Positions 8,333-17,740 are shown, counted from the first letter of the stretch. The stretch is DNA of 37,616 nt from an uncultured Blautia sp. (GCA_934424575.1 CAKRXU010000028.1:1-37616), one strand, 5' to 3'. Notes: generated by a model from the sequence alone, not told the origin. A program made the numbers and translations.

Positions 8333-8974
8333 TTATACCTCCCTGACAGTATGGACAAGTTCAACTGCTTCTCTGGTAAGTTCGGTGATCTTGTCAAATT
8401 CTCCGGCCTTGATAAGGCTTCCTTTGACCATCCAGCTTCCGCCACATGCAAAGATTTTTTCGTAGCGGAGATAATCGCAGAGTGTTGAAGCACTGATGCC
8501 TCCTGTAGGCATAAACTGCATCATATTATATGGAGCAGCCAGAGCTTTGATCATTGGAAGGCCGCCTGAAGGTTCAGCCGGGAAAAACTTCACAAGGCGA
8601 AGTCCGAGTGCATAAGCCTGAGCAAGTTCGCTAGGAGTTACAACTCCAGGTGTTACCGGAATATCTTTTTCCATACAGTATCTGACAATTTCTGGATCAA
8701 GGCCAGGAGTAACGATAAAACGTGCTCCGGCGGCAACTGCACGGTCAACCTGTTCTGTTGTAAGAACAGTGCCGGCTCCAACAATCATTTCAGGATGCTG
8801 GGATGTCATAATGCGAATGGATTCTTCGGCTGCATCAGTACGAAATGTTACTTCAGCGCAGGCAAGGCCGCCATCGCAGAGAGCTTTTGCCAGAGGTGCA
8901 GCATCGTTGGTATCGTCTAATACAACAACAGGAACGACACCGAATTTACCAAGTTTTTCTAAGGTTGTATTCAT
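8333..8974 (-). CDS. eda: KDPG / 4-hydroxy-2-oxoglutarate aldolase
   Basis: This 213-residue class I aldolase has the catalytic glutamate E41 (EVTFRT), the Schiff-base lysine K129 (LVKFFPAE) and the phosphate-binding PTGG near residue 150. It splits KDPG into pyruvate and glyceraldehyde 3-phosphate, the last step of hexuronate breakdown. The frame is open 12 codons further upstream to 9010, but the usual MNTTLEK start at 8974 has a GGAG ribosome binding site 10 bases away and the extension would enter a hairpin. It is tightly coupled to kdgK. Confidence 0.92.
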   Translation of the reverse strand: MNTTLEKLGKFGVVPVVVLDDTNDAAPLAKALCDGGLACAEVTFRTDAAEESIRIMTSQHPEMIVGAGTVLTTEQVDRAVAAGARFIVTPGLDPEIVRYCMEKDIPVTPGVVTPSELAQAYALGLRLVKFFPAEPSGGLPMIKALAAPYNMMQFMPTGGISASTLCDYLRYEKIFACGGSWMVKGSLIKAGEFDKITELTREAVELVHTVREV

Positions 8975-9000
8975 AATATAAAATCTCCTCTTTCTGAGCA

Positions 9001-9027
9001 GACAGCACACACAGACGGTGTGCTGTC
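9001..9027 (-). other. Strong hairpin between uxaB and eda
   Basis: GACAGCACAC (9001-9010) and GTGTGCTGTC (9018-9027) form a perfect 10-bp stem with a 7-base loop in the uxaB-eda gap. It lacks a U tract on the minus strand, so a processing or 3'-stabilising role for the uxaA-uxaB part of the mRNA is more likely than termination. It could let the upper and lower halves of the operon differ in level. Confidence 0.55.
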
Positions 9028-9039
9028 ATGATAAAAGTA

Positions 9040-10524
9040 TTAGATCAGGGTTTTCATTACTTCATACGCACCGTTCTCACGGATCTGAGTTAAGTAATTG
9101 CATACAGCTGCTTCAAATCCGGAAATCTGTGTCAGATCTTCACCCCAGAAAGATGTGTTGGTGCATACTGCATGAACAAGATCAGCTGCGGAATCATCTT
9201 TATGTGCGAGGTAGAATTCGAGAACTGCTTTGTCATCTTTTACAGTGTATTCATTGGCTGCTCTTTTTGCTGTAAGTCCGTCTTCGCTCAGAGCATATCC
9301 GTTATAGAATGCAATGTAGAATGCAAAAGAAGCTGTAATGCAAGCAGGAAGTGCCTCTTTGCGTTCAACATATTTTTTGAGTGAAGGCATAACACGTGCT
9401 TTCCATTTGGAGGTTGAATTCAGAGAAATGGAAAGAAGAGCATGATCGATAAATGGGTTTTTGAAACGTTCTGTAACAGCAGCGGCAAAATCTTCGAGCT
9501 CTGCTTTTGGAAGATCCAGAGTAGGGATGATCTCATCATAAATAGTCTTGTTCATAAATCCGCAGATCACATCGTCGTTCATGCAGTCTCTTACGATATC
9601 CTGTCCTGCAAGGTAAGCACCAAGTACAAAAGAAGTGTGAGCACCATTTAAGATACGTACTTTTCTCTGTTTGTATGGTTTATGGTTATCAGTGATCAGG
9701 ATTGGAAGGTTTGCTTTTTCAACCGGGAATTCGTCTTTGATTGACTGAGGTCCTTCGATTACCCAGAATCCGAAGATTTCACCGGTGTTGATCAGGTTGT
9801 CTTCATAGCCAAGTTCTTCACAGATTGCAGCAGCTTCATTTCTTGGATATCCTGTTACAATGCGGTCTACAAGTGTAGAACAGAAGATATTTTCAGCTTT
9901 GATCCAGTTGATAAAGTCTTCACCGAGATTCCACTGTTCAGCATATTTTAATACGCATTTTTCAAGTTCTTTTCCATTATCATCAATCAGCTCACAGGAA
10001 AGAATGATAAATCCCTTTCCGGCTTCCTGACCGAATTTCTGGAAACGGCGATACATGAACTGGGTCAGTTTTCCAGGATAGCTGTCTGCCGGAACATCGG
10101 TAAACTGACAGGAAGAATCATAGGTAATACCTGCTTCGGTTGTGTTACATGCGATAAAACGGAGGTCCGGGTTATCTGCACATGCAAGAACTGCTTCAAA
10201 ATCTTTATATGGATTGAGGCAGCGGCTTACACAGGAGATAACACGTTTTTTATTTACTTTTTTGCCATCTTGGAATCCACGGAGGAATAAGGTATAAAGA
10301 CCTTCCTGTTCGTTGATCATATCAGCAAGGCCAGGTGCGATCGGCTGGCACAGAACAACCTTGGAGTTGAATCCTGCTTTTTCGTTTAATTCATCAATAA
10401 AGTAATCAACAAATGCACGGAGGAAGTTTCCTTCGCCGAACTGAAGTACACGTTCTGGTGCTGATTCAAGAAGGTATCCATCATAGCCCTGTTCTTTTAA
10501 AGTTGCATAAGATAATTTTTTCAT
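9040..10524 (-). CDS. uxaB: Tagaturonate reductase (altronate oxidoreductase)
   Basis: This 494-residue member of the mannitol dehydrogenase/polyol reductase family begins with a nucleotide-binding stretch containing FGEGNFLRAFVDY and carries the family's conserved LNGAHTS segment with its lysine-rich approach (KVRILNGAH). It reduces tagaturonate to altronate with NADH, between UxaC and UxaA. Fructuronate reductase (UxuB) is a sister family; the adjacent altronate dehydratase makes UxaB the better call. AAGGA precedes ATG at normal distance. It lies 33 bases downstream of uxaA. Confidence 0.9.
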   Translation of the reverse strand: MKKLSYATLKEQGYDGYLLESAPERVLQFGEGNFLRAFVDYFIDELNEKAGFNSKVVLCQPIAPGLADMINEQEGLYTLFLRGFQDGKKVNKKRVISCVSRCLNPYKDFEAVLACADNPDLRFIACNTTEAGITYDSSCQFTDVPADSYPGKLTQFMYRRFQKFGQEAGKGFIILSCELIDDNGKELEKCVLKYAEQWNLGEDFINWIKAENIFCSTLVDRIVTGYPRNEAAAICEELGYEDNLINTGEIFGFWVIEGPQSIKDEFPVEKANLPILITDNHKPYKQRKVRILNGAHTSFVLGAYLAGQDIVRDCMNDDVICGFMNKTIYDEIIPTLDLPKAELEDFAAAVTERFKNPFIDHALLSISLNSTSKWKARVMPSLKKYVERKEALPACITASFAFYIAFYNGYALSEDGLTAKRAANEYTVKDDKAVLEFYLAHKDDSAADLVHAVCTNTSFWGEDLTQISGFEAAVCNYLTQIRENGAYEVMKTLI

Positions 10525-10557
10525 TTCTGCATTTTCCTTTCATATAGATAATTTGAT

Positions 10558-12039
10558 TTATAAAGTAACTCCCTGTTTGAAAATAGCCATATCATGGAAA
10601 CCAGCTTCCTCGGATTTGGATTTCTTTCCGGAAGCAATCTCAAGGACAAAGTCCAGAAGATTTTCGGAAAGTTCATCGAGAGGAGTATCATTTACCATGA
10701 CTCCACAGTTGAAATCGATCCAGTTCTGTTTCTTCATGGCAAGCTGGTTATTTGTGGAGATCTTGACTGTAGGTACAGGACTTGCAAAAGGTGTTCCACG
10801 TCCGGTTGTAAAAAGTACAATGTGTGCACCGGATGCCGCAAGAGCAGTAGAGGCAACCAGATCATTGCCAGGTGCGCTCAAAAGGTTTAATCCTTTTTCC
10901 TTTACAGGTTCTCCATAAGAAAGAACGCCCATGACAGGTGCACTTCCGGATTTCTGGGTGCAGCCGAGAGATTTGTCTTCCAGGCTGGAGATACCACCTT
11001 TTTTGTTTCCAGGAGAAGGATTTTCATAAATGGTCTGATTGTGACTTTTAAAATAGTTTTTGAAATCGTTGACAAGGGCAACTGTCTGGTTAAACAGATC
11101 TTCCGTTTCACAGCGGTTCATAAGTGATTCTTCGGCACCGAACATTTCAGGAACTTCTGTAAGAATCGTAGATCCGCCCATGGAGATCAGCTTGTCAGAG
11201 AATACACCAACAGTAGGGTTTGCCGTAATTCCGGATAAACCGTCGGAGCCACCGCATTTCATACCGATCACCAGTTCAGATGCACTGATTGGTTCGCGTT
11301 TAAATGAGGATGCATAGGAAATCAGTTCTTTGATGGTTTCAATACCATCACTGATCTCATCTTCGCATTCCTGGGCTACCAGAAAACGTACACGCTCAGG
11401 GTCATAGTCTCCAATGAATTTTTTTAATTCATCGATGTTGCTGTTCTCGCAGCCAAGTCCGAGAACCAGAACACCGCCTGCATTTGGATGGTTCACTAAA
11501 TCAGCAAGGATCTGACGCGTGTTATTCTGGTCATCACCCATCTGTGAACATCCGTAAGGATGCGGGAAAGCACAGACGCCATCAATCTGGTCTGTAATAT
11601 ATTTCTGTGAGGCTCGTTCGATAGCAGTTGCGATATTGTTAACGCATCCTACTGTAGGAATGATCCAAACTTCATTACGTACACCAACACGGCTGTCTTT
11701 TCTGCGGTATCCCTGGAAGAACTTTGGTTCTCGATGAGGAAGCTCTGAAACATTCTTATTATATGTATAGGTAAGAAGATCTCCGAGTCCGGTTTTTAAA
11801 TTATGAGTGTGGATCCATGAACCAACAGGAATATCTGCGGTTGCCCGTCCGATCGGATTTCCATATTTGATAATGGAATCACCTGGTTTTAAATTTTTTA
11901 ATGAGAACTTGTGTCCCTGCATGATGTCTTCTGCCAGAGTAAGTGTGGTGTCATCAAGTTCGATCACGGTGCCTTTAGCCAGAGGCGAAAGAGCAACTGC
12001 TACATTATCTAAAGGATTGATTTTAATAAAAGATTTCAA
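10558..12039 (-). CDS. uxaA: Altronate dehydratase, TTG start
   Basis: This 493-residue protein has the N-terminal SAF-like domain (about 1-90) and the large UxaA domain with conserved Cys-containing segments (GCSQMGDD, GLGCENSN, MKCGGSDG). It dehydrates altronate to KDG using a metal centre. An in-frame TGA lies just before the frame opens and no ATG occurs before codon 80, so the TTG at 12039, 11 bases after AGGAGG, is the only reasonable start; the weak start may limit its translation. It is the first gene of the minus-strand operon, with its promoter and operator immediately upstream. Confidence 0.9.
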   Translation of the reverse strand: MKSFIKINPLDNVAVALSPLAKGTVIELDDTTLTLAEDIMQGHKFSLKNLKPGDSIIKYGNPIGRATADIPVGSWIHTHNLKTGLGDLLTYTYNKNVSELPHREPKFFQGYRRKDSRVGVRNEVWIIPTVGCVNNIATAIERASQKYITDQIDGVCAFPHPYGCSQMGDDQNNTRQILADLVNHPNAGGVLVLGLGCENSNIDELKKFIGDYDPERVRFLVAQECEDEISDGIETIKELISYASSFKREPISASELVIGMKCGGSDGLSGITANPTVGVFSDKLISMGGSTILTEVPEMFGAEESLMNRCETEDLFNQTVALVNDFKNYFKSHNQTIYENPSPGNKKGGISSLEDKSLGCTQKSGSAPVMGVLSYGEPVKEKGLNLLSAPGNDLVASTALAASGAHIVLFTTGRGTPFASPVPTVKISTNNQLAMKKQNWIDFNCGVMVNDTPLDELSENLLDFVLEIASGKKSKSEEAGFHDMAIFKQGVTL

Positions 12040-12070
12040 AAATCAACGAACCTCCTTCGTATGAATTGAT

Positions 12071-12088
12071 TGTGTAAGAGCTTACACA
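12071..12088. promoter_or_regulatory. LacI-family operator over the uxaA start site
   Basis: TGTGTAAG-AG-CTTACACA is an 18-bp palindrome with a 2-base centre. It covers the start point predicted from the minus-strand promoter (12118-12090). Its core differs from a catabolite-repression cre box at one central base, so the local LacI-family protein (16710-17717), CcpA, or both could bind here. Confidence 0.75.
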
Positions 12089-12089
12089 C

Positions 12090-12118
12090 AAATTACATCA
12101 GGAAAACAAAAACGTCAA
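12090..12118 (-). promoter_or_regulatory. Minus-strand promoter of uxaA-uxaB-eda-kdgK
   Basis: On the minus strand TTGACG (12118-12113) is followed after 17 bases by TAATTT (12095-12090). The expected start near 12083 lies inside the operator at 12071-12088. Confidence 0.6.
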
Positions 12119-12203
12119 TAGGTAAGATGAAGAAAATGTAATAATTGTGAATATGCACAAAAAACAATGTTGAATTTTAGGAATTATGCGAATAAGATAT
12201 AAC

Positions 12204-12232
12204 TTGAAATTGTTAAAAGGTTGTCATATACT
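12204..12232 (+). promoter_or_regulatory. Plus-strand promoter of dctPQM-uxaC
   Basis: TTGAAA (12204-12209) and TATACT (12227-12232) are separated by 17 bases. The expected start near 12239 touches the second operator at 12242-12257, so repressor bound there would block initiation. Confidence 0.7.
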
Positions 12233-12241
12233 GAATATAAC

Positions 12242-12257
12242 GTGTAAGGGCTTACAC
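12242..12257. promoter_or_regulatory. Second LacI-family operator, over the dctP start site
   Basis: GTGTAAG-GG-CTTACAC is the same palindrome as at 12071-12088 apart from its two central bases. The two copies lie about 170 bp apart, each at a predicted transcription start, as expected for one repressor controlling both divergent operons, possibly with DNA looping. Confidence 0.75.
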
Positions 12258-12303
12258 AACAAACACGTGCAGTTCGGCAGGAACCGAAAGGAGAATAAAG
12301 AAA

Positions 12304-13338
12304 ATGATCAAGTGGAAACGAATTGTCAGCACAGTACTTTGCGTAAGTATGATCAGTGTACTGGCAGCCGGATGTGGAAGCAGCGATGGTTCTGCAACTA
12401 AGAAAAGAATCATTCGAGTAGCGCTCTCACAGTCTGAGGAGCATCCGGAATATAAAGGTCTTGTAAAATTCAAAGATTATATAGAATCTGAATTAGGAGA
12501 TAAATATGAAGTGCAGTTATTCCCTAATGAACTTCTTGGAGGCCAGACAAAAGCAATTGAGCTTACACAGACTGGTGCAATTGATTTTACAGTAGCAGGT
12601 ACTCCTAACCTGGAGATCTTTGCAGATGTATATGAAGTATTCAGTATGCCATATCTGTTTACCTCAGAAGAAGCTTATTTTGCAGCAATGAATGATACCG
12701 ATTATATGAACAAGATCTATGCGTCAACTGAGGATACCGGACTCCAGGTTGTAACATGGTACAACGTAGGAACAAGAAACTTCTATGCAAAGAAAGCAAT
12801 TAATACACCGGATGATCTGAAGGGAATGAAGATCCGTGTGCAGCAGAGTCCTGCAAGTATAAAAATGGCAAATGCATTTGGAGCTGCAGCATCACCTATG
12901 AGTTTTGGTGAAGTATATACAGCCATTCAGCAGGGCGTTATTGACGGAGCAGAAAACAATGAGCTTGCACTGACTGATAATAAACATGGTGAGGTTGCCA
13001 AATACTTTACTTATTCCAAGCATCAGATGATTCCGGACGTATTGATCGCAAACTACAAATTCTTAAATGGATTAAGTGATGAGGAAAGAACTGTATTTGA
13101 AAAAGCGGCACAGATTTCCACTGATACAGAGATTGAGGAGTGGGAAAAGGATGTAGAAACGGCAAAGAAGACTGCTGAAGAAGATATGGGTGTGACATTT
13201 ATTGAACCTGATCTGAACGAATTCAAAGATAAGGTTAAGGATGTTCAGCAGGAAATGCTTGATGCCAATCCGGATATCCGTGATCTGTATGACCATATTC
13301 AGGAATATAACGAAAAATATGCAGGGGAGGAGAAATGA
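12304..13338 (+). CDS. dctP: TRAP transporter solute-binding lipoprotein (DctP family), probable hexuronate binder
   Basis: The 344-residue protein has a signal peptide ending in the lipobox LAAGC (C24), so it is a membrane-anchored lipoprotein in this Gram-positive. The mature part shows the DctP family pattern, including GMKIRVQQSP and the MSFGEVYTAIQQGVIDGAE stretch near residues 200-218 that lines the carboxylate-binding cleft. Substrate is inferred from context: galacturonate or glucuronate, because uxaC follows and uxaAB lie across the shared control region. GGAG lies 10 bases before ATG. Its TGA overlaps the ATG of dctQ. Confidence 0.9.
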   Translation: MIKWKRIVSTVLCVSMISVLAAGCGSSDGSATKKRIIRVALSQSEEHPEYKGLVKFKDYIESELGDKYEVQLFPNELLGGQTKAIELTQTGAIDFTVAGTPNLEIFADVYEVFSMPYLFTSEEAYFAAMNDTDYMNKIYASTEDTGLQVVTWYNVGTRNFYAKKAINTPDDLKGMKIRVQQSPASIKMANAFGAAASPMSFGEVYTAIQQGVIDGAENNELALTDNKHGEVAKYFTYSKHQMIPDVLIANYKFLNGLSDEERTVFEKAAQISTDTEIEEWEKDVETAKKTAEEDMGVTFIEPDLNEFKDKVKDVQQEMLDANPDIRDLYDHIQEYNEKYAGEEK

Positions 13339-13835
13339 TGGAAACATTACATAAAATCAGAAAAGGCATGAATACAGTTGTTTCAACGATCTGCATTGTT
13401 TTATTTGCGGTTATGGTTGTTGTCGGAACCTATCAGATCATAACAAGATTTATTTTTAACAGCCCAAGTACTGTATCAGAGGAACTTCTTACCTATACAT
13501 TTGCGTGGATGGCTATTTTTTCCAGTGCATATGTATTTGGAAAACGTGATCATATGAGAATGACATTTGTTGCAGATAAACTTCCAAAGGAACAGAGAAA
13601 AATTCTGGAGATCGTTATTGAACTTCTGGTAATCGCATTTGCAGTTATTGTACTGATCTATGGTGGATTTACAATTATGGGACTTACCATGACACAGAAA
13701 ACAGCATCTCTTGGTGTTATGATGGGCGTTGTTTATGCAGTTGTGCCGATTTGTGGAATTTTGATCGCAATTTATGGTGTGCTGAATGTGATTGACCTGT
13801 GTGCAGGATATGAGAACACGGAGGAGGAAAAATAA
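13338..13835 (+). CDS. dctQ: TRAP transporter small permease (DctQ family)
   Basis: This 165-residue protein has four hydrophobic segments, the usual DctQ topology, with a typical amphipathic start and the FAWMAIFSSAYVFGKRDHMR loop characteristic of the family. It pairs with DctM to form the membrane part of the ion-driven importer. Two ATGs are possible (13335 and 13338); GGAGG at 13326-13330 gives better spacing to 13338, which also overlaps the dctP stop. Its stop directly abuts the dctM start codon. Confidence 0.88.
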   Translation: METLHKIRKGMNTVVSTICIVLFAVMVVVGTYQIITRFIFNSPSTVSEELLTYTFAWMAIFSSAYVFGKRDHMRMTFVADKLPKEQRKILEIVIELLVIAFAVIVLIYGGFTIMGLTMTQKTASLGVMMGVVYAVVPICGILIAIYGVLNVIDLCAGYENTEEEK

Positions 13836-15143
13836 ATGAACATAGCGTTAGTTTCAGGACTTATCATCTTAGTCCTTTTGGTAGTTATGCTGATCGCCGG
13901 TGTGCCGATCGCGATTGCTCTTGGAGTATCATCCGTATGTGCGATTCTGCCGGTCATGAACCTTGATGTTGCTGTACTTACCGGATGTCAGAGGATCTTT
14001 TCCGGTATTTCCGTATTCAGCCTGCTTGCAATTCCTTTCTTTATCCTGGCAGGTAATATTATGAATAAAGGTGGAATTGCTGTAAGACTTATCAACCTTG
14101 CTAAACTGATCACCGGACGTGCACCGGGAGCACTTGCTCAGACAAATATCCTGGCAAATATGCTGTTCGGATCTATTTCAGGTTCCGGAACTGCAGCAGC
14201 TTCTGCAATGGGATCTATCATCGGACCAATCGAAAAAGAAGAAGGATATGATCCAAACTTTTCAGCAGCTGTCAACATTGCAACAGCACCGACGGGACTT
14301 CTGATCCCGCCAAGTAACGTAATGATCACGTATTCACTGGTAAGTGGTGGAACATCTGTGGCAGCACTGTTTATGGCTGGTTATATTCCAGGAGCATTGT
14401 GGGGAATCGCCTGCATGCTGGTAGTATATGTGATTGCCAAGAAGAAAGGTTATCGTGCAAAAAACCTGTTCACAGCAAAAGAAGCAGGAAAAATCGTACT
14501 TCAGGCATTACCGTGTCTCCTTCTTATTGTAATTGTAATCGGAGGAATTATCTTTGGTGTATTTACAGCTACGGAAGGTTCTGTAGTAGCCGTTGTATAT
14601 AGCCTGTGCCTGTCACTTTTTGTATATCGTTCTATTACGATCAAAGAGATTCCGCAGATTTTAAAAGAAAGTGCAGAAATGACAGGAATCATTATTTTCC
14701 TGATCGGTGTATCAAGCATTATGTCATGGGTAATGGCATTTACCAATATTCCGACACTTGTATCCAGTGCACTTCTTTCCGTCAGCAGCAACAAAATTGT
14801 TATTTTACTTCTGATTAATGTTATTCTGCTGATCGTAGGAACCTTTATGGATATGACACCGGCCTGCCTGATCTTCACACCAATCTTCCTTCCGGTTTGT
14901 ACAGCACTGGGAATGAATACGATCCACTTTGGTATCATGATGATCTTTAACCTGTGTATCGGAACGATCACACCACCGGTAGGAACAACACTGTTTGTTG
15001 GTGTCAAGGTAGGAAAGGTTCAGATTGAGACTGTATTCAAGCAGCTTCTTGTATACTTTGCAGCAATTTTTGTTGTACTTATGTTTGTTACTTATATTCC
15101 GGCACTCAGCTTATGGCTGCCGAAGATGATGGGATACATTTAA
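13836..15143 (+). CDS. dctM: TRAP transporter large permease (DctM family)
   Basis: This 435-residue, very hydrophobic protein fits the DctM family in length, with about a dozen membrane segments and the family motifs FFILAGNIM, SGSGTAAASAMG and the C-terminal GTITPPVG. It carries the substrate and the co-transported ion across the cytoplasmic membrane, using the DctP-bound sugar acid. It starts immediately after the dctQ stop and is followed 28 bases later by uxaC, so import and first catabolic step share one transcript. Confidence 0.92.
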   Translation: MNIALVSGLIILVLLVVMLIAGVPIAIALGVSSVCAILPVMNLDVAVLTGCQRIFSGISVFSLLAIPFFILAGNIMNKGGIAVRLINLAKLITGRAPGALAQTNILANMLFGSISGSGTAAASAMGSIIGPIEKEEGYDPNFSAAVNIATAPTGLLIPPSNVMITYSLVSGGTSVAALFMAGYIPGALWGIACMLVVYVIAKKKGYRAKNLFTAKEAGKIVLQALPCLLLIVIVIGGIIFGVFTATEGSVVAVVYSLCLSLFVYRSITIKEIPQILKESAEMTGIIIFLIGVSSIMSWVMAFTNIPTLVSSALLSVSSNKIVILLLINVILLIVGTFMDMTPACLIFTPIFLPVCTALGMNTIHFGIMMIFNLCIGTITPPVGTTLFVGVKVGKVQIETVFKQLLVYFAAIFVVLMFVTYIPALSLWLPKMMGYI

Positions 15144-15171
15144 ATATATAACAGAAAAGGAGAGCTAAATT

Positions 15172-16578
15172 ATGAAACCATTTATGGATAAAGACTTTTT
15201 ACTTTCAACAGAAACTTCTCAGAAATTATTTCATGAATATGCAGAAACAATGCCGATCGTGGATTATCACTGCCACATCAATCCTCAGGAGATTGCAGAG
15301 GATCATAAATTTGAAAATATCACACAGGTATGGCTTGGTGGTGATCATTACAAATGGCGTCAGATGAGATCAAATGGTGTAGATGAGTACTACATCACAG
15401 GCGGTGCCAGTGACCGTGAAAAATTCCAGAAATGGGCAGAAACTTTGGGCAAAGCAATCGGAAACCCGCTCTATCACTGGAGTCATCTGGAATTACAGAG
15501 ATATTTTGGATACACAGGTTATCTTAACGGAGATACAGCAGAAGAAGTATGGAATCTCTGCAACAAAAAACTTCAGGAAGATGATATGTCCGTAAGAAAT
15601 ATCATCCGTAAGTCCAATGTAAAATTAATCTGTACCACAGATGATCCGGTAGATGATCTGAAATGGCATAAAGTTCTTGCAGAGGATGACAGCTTTGAAG
15701 TAAAAGTACTTCCTGCATGGCGTCCTGACAAGGCAATGAATCTGGAAAAACCGGAATATCCGGAATACATGAAAAAGCTTTCTGAAGTAAGCGGAGTAAA
15801 AATTGCAGAGTTTGCAGATCTGAAAGAAGCTCTTCTTAAGAGAATGGATTTCTTTGCTCAGATGGGATGCAGTGTATCTGACCACGCTCTTGAATATGTT
15901 ATGTATGCACCGGCAGCAGAAGAAAAAGTAAATGAAATCTTTAAGAAGAGACTCAATGGTGAAAGTATTTCAAGAGAAGAGGAAATGATCTTCAAGACAG
16001 CATTCATGCAGTTTGTTGGAAAAGCATATCATAAAAAGAACTGGGTAATGCAGATCCATTATGGATGCAAGAGAGATAATAATGCATTTATGTATGAGCA
16101 GCTCGGACCAGATACAGGATATGACTGCATCAATAACTATGCACCAAGTGCACAGACAGCAGATTTCCTGAATTCTCTGATCGCATCAAATGAACTTCCA
16201 AAGACGATTCTGTATTCCCTGAATCCGAATGACAATGAAGCGATCGGAACAATCCTTGGATGCTTCCAGGGAACAGAAGCTGCCGGAAAGATCCAGCAGG
16301 GAAGTGCATGGTGGTTCAATGATCACAAAACAGGTATGATCGCACAGATGACATCTCTTGCAAATCTTGGCCTGCTTGCTAATTTTGTCGGAATGCTGAC
16401 AGACTCAAGAAGCTTTTTGTCCTATACCAGACATGAGTATTTCCGCAGAATCCTCTGTGAACTCATCGGAGGATGGGTTGAAAATGGAGAATATCCGGCT
16501 GATTACAAGACTTTAAAAGAAATCGTGTGCGGAATTGCGTACAATAACGCTGTAAGCTATTTTGGATTTGACCTGTAA
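15172..16578 (+). CDS. uxaC: Uronate isomerase (glucuronate/galacturonate isomerase)
   Basis: This 468-residue enzyme of the amidohydrolase-like superfamily has the N-terminal YHCHINPQEIA metal/substrate motif and the downstream CTTDDPVDDL and WVMQIHYG segments typical of UxaC. It converts galacturonate to tagaturonate and glucuronate to fructuronate. With only UxaA/UxaB present (no UxuA/UxuB in the window), the galacturonate branch is complete here. AAAAGGAG precedes ATG with about 9-base spacing. A strong terminator follows. Confidence 0.94.
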   Translation: MKPFMDKDFLLSTETSQKLFHEYAETMPIVDYHCHINPQEIAEDHKFENITQVWLGGDHYKWRQMRSNGVDEYYITGGASDREKFQKWAETLGKAIGNPLYHWSHLELQRYFGYTGYLNGDTAEEVWNLCNKKLQEDDMSVRNIIRKSNVKLICTTDDPVDDLKWHKVLAEDDSFEVKVLPAWRPDKAMNLEKPEYPEYMKKLSEVSGVKIAEFADLKEALLKRMDFFAQMGCSVSDHALEYVMYAPAAEEKVNEIFKKRLNGESISREEEMIFKTAFMQFVGKAYHKKNWVMQIHYGCKRDNNAFMYEQLGPDTGYDCINNYAPSAQTADFLNSLIASNELPKTILYSLNPNDNEAIGTILGCFQGTEAAGKIQQGSAWWFNDHKTGMIAQMTSLANLGLLANFVGMLTDSRSFLSYTRHEYFRRILCELIGGWVENGEYPADYKTLKEIVCGIAYNNAVSYFGFDL

Positions 16579-16611
16579 AATTTTAGATGTTAAAATAAAT
16601 ATCAGAGCTTG

Positions 16612-16651
16612 AAAAAAGCATATCAGACCAGAAGTGTCTGATATGCTTTTT
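16612..16651 (+). terminator. Terminator after uxaC
   Basis: GCATATCAGAC (16618-16628) and GTCTGATATGC (16636-16646) form an 11-bp stem, flanked by an A run and a T run (16647-16651). It separates the dctPQM-uxaC transcript from lacI. Confidence 0.85.
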
Positions 16652-16709
16652 CAATAGAAATCTTTGAGTGAAGTTTTATACTATTTTCAGAATGAACAGG
16701 AGAAACAGA

Positions 16710-17717
16710 GTGAATATATATGATATTGCAAAGCTGGCAGATGTATCTATTGCAACTGTGTCCAGAGTAGTGAATAACAGTCCCAAGGTAAGTCAAAAGA
16801 CAAAAGAAAAGGTTCTTGCGGTCATGAAAGAAAATGAATATACGCCAAATGCATTTGCCAGAGGCCTTGGACTCGGAACAATGAAAACGGTTGGAATCAT
16901 CTGTCCGAATATAGATGATATCTATATGGCAAAGGCGGTATCGTATCTGGAAAGCAATCTTCATGATCATGGCTATGACTGCATTCTGGGATGCAGTGGT
17001 TTTAAGCAGGAAGAAAAGGAAAACTATGTAAAACTTCTTCTGTCCAAGAAAATAGATACACTGATTCTGGTCGGTTCTACCTATGCAGGAAAAGGGAAGG
17101 ATGAATCAGACACAGATTATATCCGCGAGGCGGCAGAACAGGCTTCGGTATTTATGATCAATGCAAAGGTTGCGGGTGATAATATCTACTGCACGTATGC
17201 AGATGATTTTCAGGCAACTTATGAAGTAACAAAAGCTTATCTTCGCCGGGGAAAAGAGAAGATTCTTTTTATGTATGATTCCGACTCATTCAGTGCAAGA
17301 CAAAAAATGGCAGGGTATGAAGCGGCACTGCAGGATGCCGGATATCCGGTTCTTGGAAATCTGAAATTCAAGACAAAAAATGATATTGAATATACAAAAA
17401 ATATGTTGCTTGAATATAACAAAGTGCTTGATTTTGACAGTGTACTTGCTACGGAGGACGGAATTGCAGTCGGGGCAGTCAAATATGCCAAGATAAAGGG
17501 ACTGTCTATTCCGGAGGAGTTGTCTGTCACGGGATATAACAACTCAATCCTTGCACTTGCAAGTGATCCGGAACTTACTTCAGTTGACAGTAAGCTGGGT
17601 ATAATGTGCAGAAAGACAGTAGAACGAATGATCAGTCTTCTGGAGAACGAAACTCAGATTGAGAAGAATGTGTGTGTTCCATGTGAAATCGTCCGCAGGT
17701 GTACTACGGATTATTAA
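16710..17717 (+). CDS. LacI-family transcriptional regulator of the hexuronate regulon, GTG start
   Basis: The 335-residue protein begins with a LacI helix-turn-helix (VNIYDIAKLADVSIATVSRV, residues 1-20) and hinge, followed by a periplasmic-binding-protein-like effector domain. The frame extends to an ATG at 16692 and further to 16668, but AGGAG at 16698-16702 is 7 bases from GTG 16710, and LacI proteins normally start right at this motif. The nearest operators are the paired palindromes at 12071 and 12242; a uronate or KDG-type inducer is likely but inferred. A terminator precedes it, so it needs its own promoter or read-through; I see only a weak TATACT at about 16677. Confidence 0.88.
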   Translation: MNIYDIAKLADVSIATVSRVVNNSPKVSQKTKEKVLAVMKENEYTPNAFARGLGLGTMKTVGIICPNIDDIYMAKAVSYLESNLHDHGYDCILGCSGFKQEEKENYVKLLLSKKIDTLILVGSTYAGKGKDESDTDYIREAAEQASVFMINAKVAGDNIYCTYADDFQATYEVTKAYLRRGKEKILFMYDSDSFSARQKMAGYEAALQDAGYPVLGNLKFKTKNDIEYTKNMLLEYNKVLDFDSVLATEDGIAVGAVKYAKIKGLSIPEELSVTGYNNSILALASDPELTSVDSKLGIMCRKTVERMISLLENETQIEKNVCVPCEIVRRCTTDY

Positions 17718-17740
17718 CAGAAAATTATAAAAGTTTCCAA

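Noticed and set aside
8975..9010. Twelve-codon extension of eda
   Set aside because: It would place the start inside the 9001-9027 hairpin without a ribosome site; the 8974 start fits the family.
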